A stretch of 45,710 bases of DNA, from positions 1 through 45,710 of the forward strand of contig CAMOJK010000009.1 in NCBI GenBank assembly GCA_946616835.1. The letters are read 5' to 3'. The position numbers and the translations under genes are program-made. The stretch comes from an uncultured Lachnospiraceae bacterium (GTDB lineage Bacteria > Bacillota > Clostridia > Lachnospirales > Lachnospiraceae). Positions 41,260 through 45,710 of this stretch are shown here, piece after piece (within the stretch, counting starts at the first letter, position 1; every line of letters begins with the position of its first letter). The notes under the pieces were generated by a model. That model had not been told where the DNA came from. It made no database searches and saw only the letters and a list, made by a program, of their open reading frames with translations.

Positions 41260-42477
41260 TTATGCTTCTGTGGTTTTCTTTTTATTAACCAGTACCGCAC
41301 AGATAATCAGCGCAACGGCATACAGAACACCTGCTACGACAATGACCACATTGTAATCCTTATTGCTATGGTTGAGTATGATCTCCGACAGGTTGTTGCC
41401 TGTGATTCCGGCTACAGCCCAGGCGGAAAGCGCGAGACCGTGGATCTTTGAGATATTCTTCATTCCGAATCTTGAATCAAGGAGTGCGGGCAGAGTTGAG
41501 AAACCGCCGCCGTAGCCTAAGTTTATGACCATGAGCATCACGATCACCAGCATGCCGAAAGGGAGGAATCTTGTAAGCAGCGTCACCAGGATGCAGGAGA
41601 TGAAGATTATGTTATATACCAAAGCTCTGTCTTTCATTTTGTCGGAAATGGTAGAGTATCCTATTCTTCCAAGCGCGTTGCAAAGAGCTGTTACAGAAGG
41701 TACGATACTTACTATAAGCGGCAGTATTGCAAGCGCTGCAAACCTGTCATTTAAGAGCTGTTTCTCATAAGGGATGAGCATAAGACCACAGTGTATATTT
41801 ATATAGAAAATAAGCCATATGCCGACGAAAGTCTTATTACTGAACATTGACATTACATTGAAGCCATCGTCAGCAGTCTTGTTTTCCACCCAGCCTTCGG
41901 GCTTCTTTAAAAGCATATGACCTGCATACATCATCACGAAATATGCACCGCCAAGTATCAGGAACATAGGTGCAATACCGAATTTATTCTGAAGGAATTC
42001 CATAATGGGAGTGGCGATGGCTTTTGCCAGTCCAAAGCCCATGATGGAGATTCCGGTAGCCAGTCCCTTATTGTCCTTGAACCAGAGCATAAGTGTCTTT
42101 ACAGGAGTAAGGTAGCCGATGCCTAAGCCTATGCCCATGATGCATCCGTAGAAGAAGTACAGAAGGATCAGGGCCGGTATGCCCTTGAAGAACATTATCG
42201 TAAGACCTGTGCCTATCATGCCGGTGGTAAAGAAAATTGCGGACATAAGTGAGGATCTGTGGATATTCAGCTCGACCAATCTGCCGGCAAATGCGGCGGA
42301 CATTCCCAGGAAGAATATTGCCAGACTGAAAGCCCAGCCGACGGAGAAACCATCCATCCCTATGGTCTGTGCGATTGCCTCCTTAAATGTAGAAAAGCAA
42401 TACACTGTTCCTATGGAGCAGTGTATCAGCAGTGCCGGTACGGCAGCCCTCATCCACTTGTTGTTCATGATGATCAC
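41260..42477 (-). CDS. OFA-type major facilitator transporter
   Basis: The minus-strand protein of 405 residues starts at GTG 42477 with AAAGGA 7 nt upstream (ATG 42468 is an alternative). Twelve membrane segments are visible. The start MNNKWMRAAVPALLIHCSIGTVYCFSTF, then GWAFSLAIFFLGMSAAFAG and GIGLGIGYLTPVKTLMLWF, fit the oxalate/formate antiporter-like MFS family. These carriers move carboxylates; oxalate:formate exchange is only one possibility. It is convergent with the Ca-binding protein gene and divergent from the flavoprotein. Confidence 0.9.
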   Translation of the reverse strand: MIIMNNKWMRAAVPALLIHCSIGTVYCFSTFKEAIAQTIGMDGFSVGWAFSLAIFFLGMSAAFAGRLVELNIHRSSLMSAIFFTTGMIGTGLTIMFFKGIPALILLYFFYGCIMGIGLGIGYLTPVKTLMLWFKDNKGLATGISIMGFGLAKAIATPIMEFLQNKFGIAPMFLILGGAYFVMMYAGHMLLKKPEGWVENKTADDGFNVMSMFSNKTFVGIWLIFYINIHCGLMLIPYEKQLLNDRFAALAILPLIVSIVPSVTALCNALGRIGYSTISDKMKDRALVYNIIFISCILVTLLTRFLPFGMLVIVMLMVINLGYGGGFSTLPALLDSRFGMKNISKIHGLALSAWAVAGITGNNLSEIILNHSNKDYNVVIVVAGVLYAVALIICAVLVNKKKTTEA

Positions 42478-42547
42478 CCTGTGTTCCTTTCATCAAAATA
42501 CTCTGAATCCCTAAGGATAGTTACGGTTGCCCCCCTGCGACAGTATG

Positions 42548-42575
42548 ATTATATAGTGTATGGATAAAAATACAA
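42548..42575 (-). promoter_or_regulatory. Promoter of the OFA transporter
   Basis: Minus strand TTGTAT (42575-42570), 16 nt and TATAAT (42553-42548), about 70 nt upstream of the start. A TTGACA also lies just upstream. Confidence 0.6.
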
Positions 42576-42620
42576 TGTCAAAGGGAAATAAAAAAAGGGG
42601 GAAAGGTGAGGGTTTTTTGT

Positions 42621-42661
42621 TGATTATTGTCAATAATGGAAATTATAATTAGCAATAATCA
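42621..42661. promoter_or_regulatory. Nested ATTATTG/CAATAAT inverted repeats
   Basis: TGATTATTG (42621-42629) is mirrored by CAATAAT at 42631-42637 (a 15-nt palindrome) and again by CAATAATCA at 42653-42661. The array sits in the 313-nt divergent gap between transporter and flavoprotein and looks like an operator for both. Confidence 0.5.
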
Positions 42662-42729
42662 TGAAAGCATATGTGTGAACCAAAAAACTGCATAAGACAG
42701 TACATGCAAAAAGTGGTAAAATAAAGTGG

Positions 42730-42751
42730 ATATTGTCTTTCGGGACAATAT
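42730..42751 (+). promoter_or_regulatory. 8-bp hairpin in the flavoprotein leader
   Basis: ATATTGTC (42730-42737) pairs with GACAATAT (42744-42751), loop TTTCGG. An extended -10-like TGGTAAAAT lies just upstream at about 42712-42720. Confidence 0.45.
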
Positions 42752-42790
42752 TGCATAATGATATGCAGCAGTGTGCAATCGGAGGTTTTT

Positions 42791-44173
42791 ATGGCTGAAA
42801 GAGCAGATGTGTTGATAATAGGCGCGGGCCCCGGGGGAATATTCAGTGCGTATGAGTTGGTGAAGCTTAATCCAAAGCTTAAGATATCGGTTTTTGAATC
42901 GGGGAACCCACTTGAGAAAAGGAAATGTCCCATAGATGGCGTGAAGGTAAAAAGCTGCGTAGGCTGCAAGCCCTGTTCCATAATGAACGGTTTCGGCGGA
43001 GCCGGTGCGTTTTCCGATGGTAAATACAATATAACGAACCAGTTTGGCGGAACTCTCTTCGAATATATCGGAAAGAAAAAAGCCATAGAGCTGATGGAAT
43101 ATGTTGACGATATCAATATGAGCCACGGCGGTGAAGGCACGAAGCTTTATTCTACAGCAAATACTGAGATAAAGAAGCTCTGCCTTCAAAATGACCTGCA
43201 TCTTCTGGATGCATCTGTAAGGCATCTGGGCACGGATATAAATTATGTAGTGCTTGAAAATATTTTCAATGAGCTTAAGGATAAGGTGGATTTTCATTTC
43301 CTTTCCCCGGTTGAAAAAGTCGAAAAGACAGAGGGCGGATATAAGATAAAGGTAGGTGACGATTATTATGAGGGAACCTGCTGCATAATCTCTGCCGGGC
43401 GGAGCGGAAGCAAGTGGATGGAGACCGTCTGCCGTGACATGGATATACCCACTAAGTCCAACCGTGTGGATATCGGTGTCAGGGTAGAGCTTCCTTTTGA
43501 AGTTTTTTCACATCTGACAGACGAGCTGTATGAGAGCAAGATAGTATACCGTACTGCAAAGTACGGTGATCTGGTGCGTACATTCTGTATGAATCCCAAG
43601 GGCGCCGTGGTAAATGAAAACACTAACGGCATAGTGACCGTTAACGGTCACAGCTACGAGGATCCGGAGAAGCAGACTGAGAATACTAATTTTGCGCTGC
43701 TGGTGGCCAAGCATTTCTCAGAACCCTTTAAGGACAGCAACGGATACGGTGAGAGTATCGCAAAGCTTTCCAACATGCTGGGGGGCGGCGTAATAGTGCA
43801 GCGGTTTGGAGATCTCATCACCGGACACAGGAGCACCCAGTCAAGGATAGATGAAGCTTTCATTACCCCTACACTTGCGGCTACTCCGGGTGACTTAAGT
43901 CTTGTGATGCCCAAGCGTATACTGGATGGTATCATAGAGATGATCTACAAGCTGGACAAGATCGCACCGGGTACAGCCAATGATGATACCCTGCTTTACG
44001 GTGTGGAGGTCAAGTTCTACAATATGGAGGTTACTATTGATGAGAATCTTGAGACACCTTATAAGAATCTCTTTATAATAGGTGACTGCAGCGGTATCAC
44101 CCATTCTCTTTCCCATGCATCTGCCAGCGGCGTGCATGTGGCAAGGTATATAGCAGGTAACTATTCAAAATAG
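42791..44173 (+). CDS. NAD(P)/FAD-dependent oxidoreductase (COG2509 type)
   Basis: GGAGGTTTTT precedes ATG 42791. The 460-residue protein has an N-terminal FAD fingerprint VLIIGAGPGGIFSAYEL, a Cys-rich CPIDGVKVKSCVGCKPCS segment, GFGGAGAFSDGKYN, and a C-terminal LFIIGDCSGITHSLSHASASGVHVARYI that closes the FAD site. This is the COG2509 uncharacterised FAD-dependent dehydrogenase family, common in Clostridia. The four closely spaced Cys could bind a metal or disulphide. The substrate is unknown. Opposite-strand neighbour is a carboxylate-type carrier; a functional link is possible but not shown. Confidence 0.88.
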   Translation: MAERADVLIIGAGPGGIFSAYELVKLNPKLKISVFESGNPLEKRKCPIDGVKVKSCVGCKPCSIMNGFGGAGAFSDGKYNITNQFGGTLFEYIGKKKAIELMEYVDDINMSHGGEGTKLYSTANTEIKKLCLQNDLHLLDASVRHLGTDINYVVLENIFNELKDKVDFHFLSPVEKVEKTEGGYKIKVGDDYYEGTCCIISAGRSGSKWMETVCRDMDIPTKSNRVDIGVRVELPFEVFSHLTDELYESKIVYRTAKYGDLVRTFCMNPKGAVVNENTNGIVTVNGHSYEDPEKQTENTNFALLVAKHFSEPFKDSNGYGESIAKLSNMLGGGVIVQRFGDLITGHRSTQSRIDEAFITPTLAATPGDLSLVMPKRILDGIIEMIYKLDKIAPGTANDDTLLYGVEVKFYNMEVTIDENLETPYKNLFIIGDCSGITHSLSHASASGVHVARYIAGNYSK

Positions 44174-44228
44174 CCGAAGCACTTGATGCCGTAACCGTGA
44201 GAACCCAAGAGGCTCTGAACCGTTACTA

Positions 44229-44257
44229 TTGCGGAAAAGTGTGAGAATAAATAAAAT
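44229..44257 (+). promoter_or_regulatory. Promoter of ddl
   Basis: TTGCGG (44229-44234), 17-nt spacer and TAAAAT (44252-44257), about 50 nt before ddl. Confidence 0.6.
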
Positions 44258-44307
44258 GTCAGCGGTGTACCGTTGATAAAAAAATTTGCAGAGGAGTTTT
44301 TACTAAA

Positions 44308-45363
44308 ATGAAGGTTGTGGTTTTAGCCGGAGGGACAAGCACTGAGCGCGAGGTTTCACTTATCTCCGGAGCAGGGATATACAGGGCACTTAAGGAAAAA
44401 GGACATAAGGCAGTTTTACTTGATGTATATCTGGGAGCAGATATTTCCCGCGATGAGATAGGAAATGTCTTTGATATGGACAGGGACTGGGCTGAGGGCA
44501 TTGAGGATATAAATGAAGAAAGCCCTGATCCGGAGGCCGTGAAAAAGATGCGTACTGACAGCCTCAAGACTTTCTTCGGCCCGAATGTTATTGAGATATG
44601 CTACATGGCGGATGTGGTATTTATGGCGCTTCACGGTGCAAACGGTGAGGATGGCAAGATACAGGCAGCTTTTGAACTGCTTGGAATTCCCTACACAGGA
44701 ACAGATTATTTAAGCAGCGGTATCTGCATGAACAAGATAGTCGCAAAAGATATAATGCGTGTAAACGGTCTGCCCACCCCGGAGGGATATGGACTGTTCA
44801 TCGGGGATGAAGTGCGTGAAATAGGGTATCCTGCCGTGGTGAAGGCAAATAATGGAGGCTCTTCTGTGGGTACATATATTGTAAATAACAGAGAAGAGCT
44901 GGACAAAGCTATAAATGCAGCGTCTATGTATGATGATTATGTAGTGATCGAGAAATTTGTAAAGGGCAGGGAATTTACCTGCGGTCTGATAGACGGAAAG
45001 GCACTTCCAATAGTGGAGATAATGCCGGTGGAAGGCGGATATGATTATAAGAATAAGTACCAGAAGGGTATGACCAATGAGGTATGCCCTGCTGAGCTTT
45101 CTGCAGAAAAGACAGAGGAGATACAGCGAACTGCCGAGAAGATATACAAGGCCTTAAGACTTCATGCCTATGCAAGGCTGGACTTTATGATGGACGAGGA
45201 TGAGAATATATACTGTCTGGAAGCTAATACACTTCCCGGCATGACCCCCATGTCACTCCTTCCCCAGGAGGCTGCCTGCGTGGGAATGGATTATGCGGCA
45301 TTATGTGAGAAACTGATGGAGATAGCACTGAGGGACTTCAAATTAAGACCGGGCCTTAAATAA
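44308..45363 (+). CDS. ddl: D-alanine-D-alanine ligase
   Basis: GAGGAG lies 11 nt before ATG 44308. The 351-residue ATP-grasp enzyme joins two D-alanines for peptidoglycan. Landmarks are LAGGTSTEREVSLISG, FMALHGANGEDG, YTGTDYLSSGICMNK, VVKANNGGSSVGTY, EFTCGL, LDFMMDEDENIYCLEANTLPGMTPMSLLP. It is followed by murF, which uses its product, with only 66 nt between them, so co-expression is likely. Confidence 0.96.
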   Translation: MKVVVLAGGTSTEREVSLISGAGIYRALKEKGHKAVLLDVYLGADISRDEIGNVFDMDRDWAEGIEDINEESPDPEAVKKMRTDSLKTFFGPNVIEICYMADVVFMALHGANGEDGKIQAAFELLGIPYTGTDYLSSGICMNKIVAKDIMRVNGLPTPEGYGLFIGDEVREIGYPAVVKANNGGSSVGTYIVNNREELDKAINAASMYDDYVVIEKFVKGREFTCGLIDGKALPIVEIMPVEGGYDYKNKYQKGMTNEVCPAELSAEKTEEIQRTAEKIYKALRLHAYARLDFMMDEDENIYCLEANTLPGMTPMSLLPQEAACVGMDYAALCEKLMEIALRDFKLRPGLK

Positions 45364-45429
45364 AAGCAAAGCTGAGTCTGTTTCATATTAGGACAGATAT
45401 AGCGGAAAGCAGTGAGGTGACAGAGCATT

Positions 45430-45710
45430 ATGAAAAACATGACAATCAAAAATATCGCAGAAGCATGCAGCGGAGAGATACACGGTGAGTATAACGAAGC
45501 AGCTGAGGCTTCCTGCGTAGTCATTGATTCCAGGCTTGTAGAGGAAGGCGGTGTCTTCATAGCCACGAAAGGTGAGCGTGTGGACGGCCACAGCTTTATC
45601 AGTCAGGTTTTTGAAAAGGGCGCCCTTGCTGTAGTCTGCGAGGAGCTTCCGGATAATCCTGCAGGTCCCTGCATCCTGGTGGATAACAGCCTCTTGGCAC
45701 TTAAATACAT
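45430..45710 (+). CDS. murF: UDP-MurNAc-tripeptide-D-Ala-D-Ala ligase, 5' part (cut by window end)
   Basis: AGTGAGGTGACAGAG precedes ATG 45430 (ATG 45439 is an alternative). The visible 93 residues, starting MKNMTIKNIAEACSG and including VIDSRLVEEGGVFIATKGERVDGHSFI, are the N-terminal uridine-binding domain of Mur ligases, MurF type. The ATP-binding and C-terminal domains are outside the window. The order ddl-murF is a common peptidoglycan pair: the ligase adds the D-Ala-D-Ala made by Ddl to the UDP-linked precursor. Confidence 0.9.
   Translation, partial: MKNMTIKNIAEACSGEIHGEYNEAAEASCVVIDSRLVEEGGVFIATKGERVDGHSFISQVFEKGALAVVCEELPDNPAGPCILVDNSLLALKY

Noticed and set aside
41260-42477. Plus-strand ORFs inside the transporter (e.g. 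41525-41770, 42179-42514)
   Set aside because: They are shadows of the minus-strand transporter, which has 12 clear membrane segments and a promoter.

Overview
The window looks like a chromosomal segment of a rumen or gut Lachnospiraceae bacterium (Butyrivibrio or Pseudobutyrivibrio-like). I infer this from moderate GC, strong AGGAGG-type ribosome binding sites, an NDP-sugar epimerase with the inserted loop I associate with this family, OFA-type transporter and COG2509 flavoprotein genes, DUF4116 repeats, and several Rpn-like/AAA-ATPase-like 'accessory' genes. No rRNA, tRNA, CRISPR array or intact insertion sequence was seen.

Layout. (1) 1-6.0 kb: the tail of a polysaccharide epimerase gene, then a debris field. 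It holds an Rpn-like nuclease-fold gene, a broken GTPase gene with an early frameshift and a missing G4 region, the C-terminal stub of a tyrosine integrase on the minus strand, a membrane protein behind an 11-A tract, an AAA-ATPase/PD-(D/E)XK gene and a truncated zinc-ribbon gene. (2) 6.0-10.6 kb: a surface-polysaccharide operon (PLP aminotransferase, initiating sugar transferase, glycosyltransferase) followed by a flavin reductase and a metallophosphoesterase. (3) 10.7-13.1 kb: purC with a GC-rich leader, and a DUF4349 lipoprotein. (4) 13.3-18.4 kb: an ABC permease lacking its last membrane domain, fused back-to-front with a signal-less C45/Ntn hydrolase, then an OmpR-type response regulator and histidine kinase. 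(5) 18.5-21.1 kb: a small membrane protein, a 444-residue unknown protein and a stand-alone ClpP. (6) 21.2-27.5 kb: a second glycan cluster with three GT4 glycosyltransferases, a DUF2334 deacetylase-like gene and a polytopic membrane protein. A 169-nt multibranched inverted-repeat element lies between two of the glycosyltransferases. (7) 27.6-30.9 kb: a DUF4116 repeat protein, a HTH protein and a HEPN-like protein. (8) 31.1-39.7 kb: a divergent AddB/AddA pair plus a WYL regulator. (9) 39.7-45.7 kb: a Ca-binding repeat protein, an OFA transporter (minus), a COG2509 flavoprotein, ddl and the start of murF.

Regions 5 and 7 are linked by shared non-coding parts. An exact 10-mer (AAAAGGGATA) precedes three genes. 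A leader with a covarying hairpin and an 11-codon mini-ORF precedes the 444-residue and DUF4116 genes. A recurring TTTCC-loop-GGAAA hairpin follows three or four genes. This reads as a family of accessory cassettes built on one regulatory frame. The strongest candidates for something undescribed are the structured element at 22399-22567, the shared cassette leader, the HTH/HEPN pair with a perfect palindrome between the genes, and the AddAB-like/WYL island, whose AddB lacks an N-terminal Walker A motif and whose codon use differs from its neighbours. All functional statements rest on reading motifs by eye; no database search was run.
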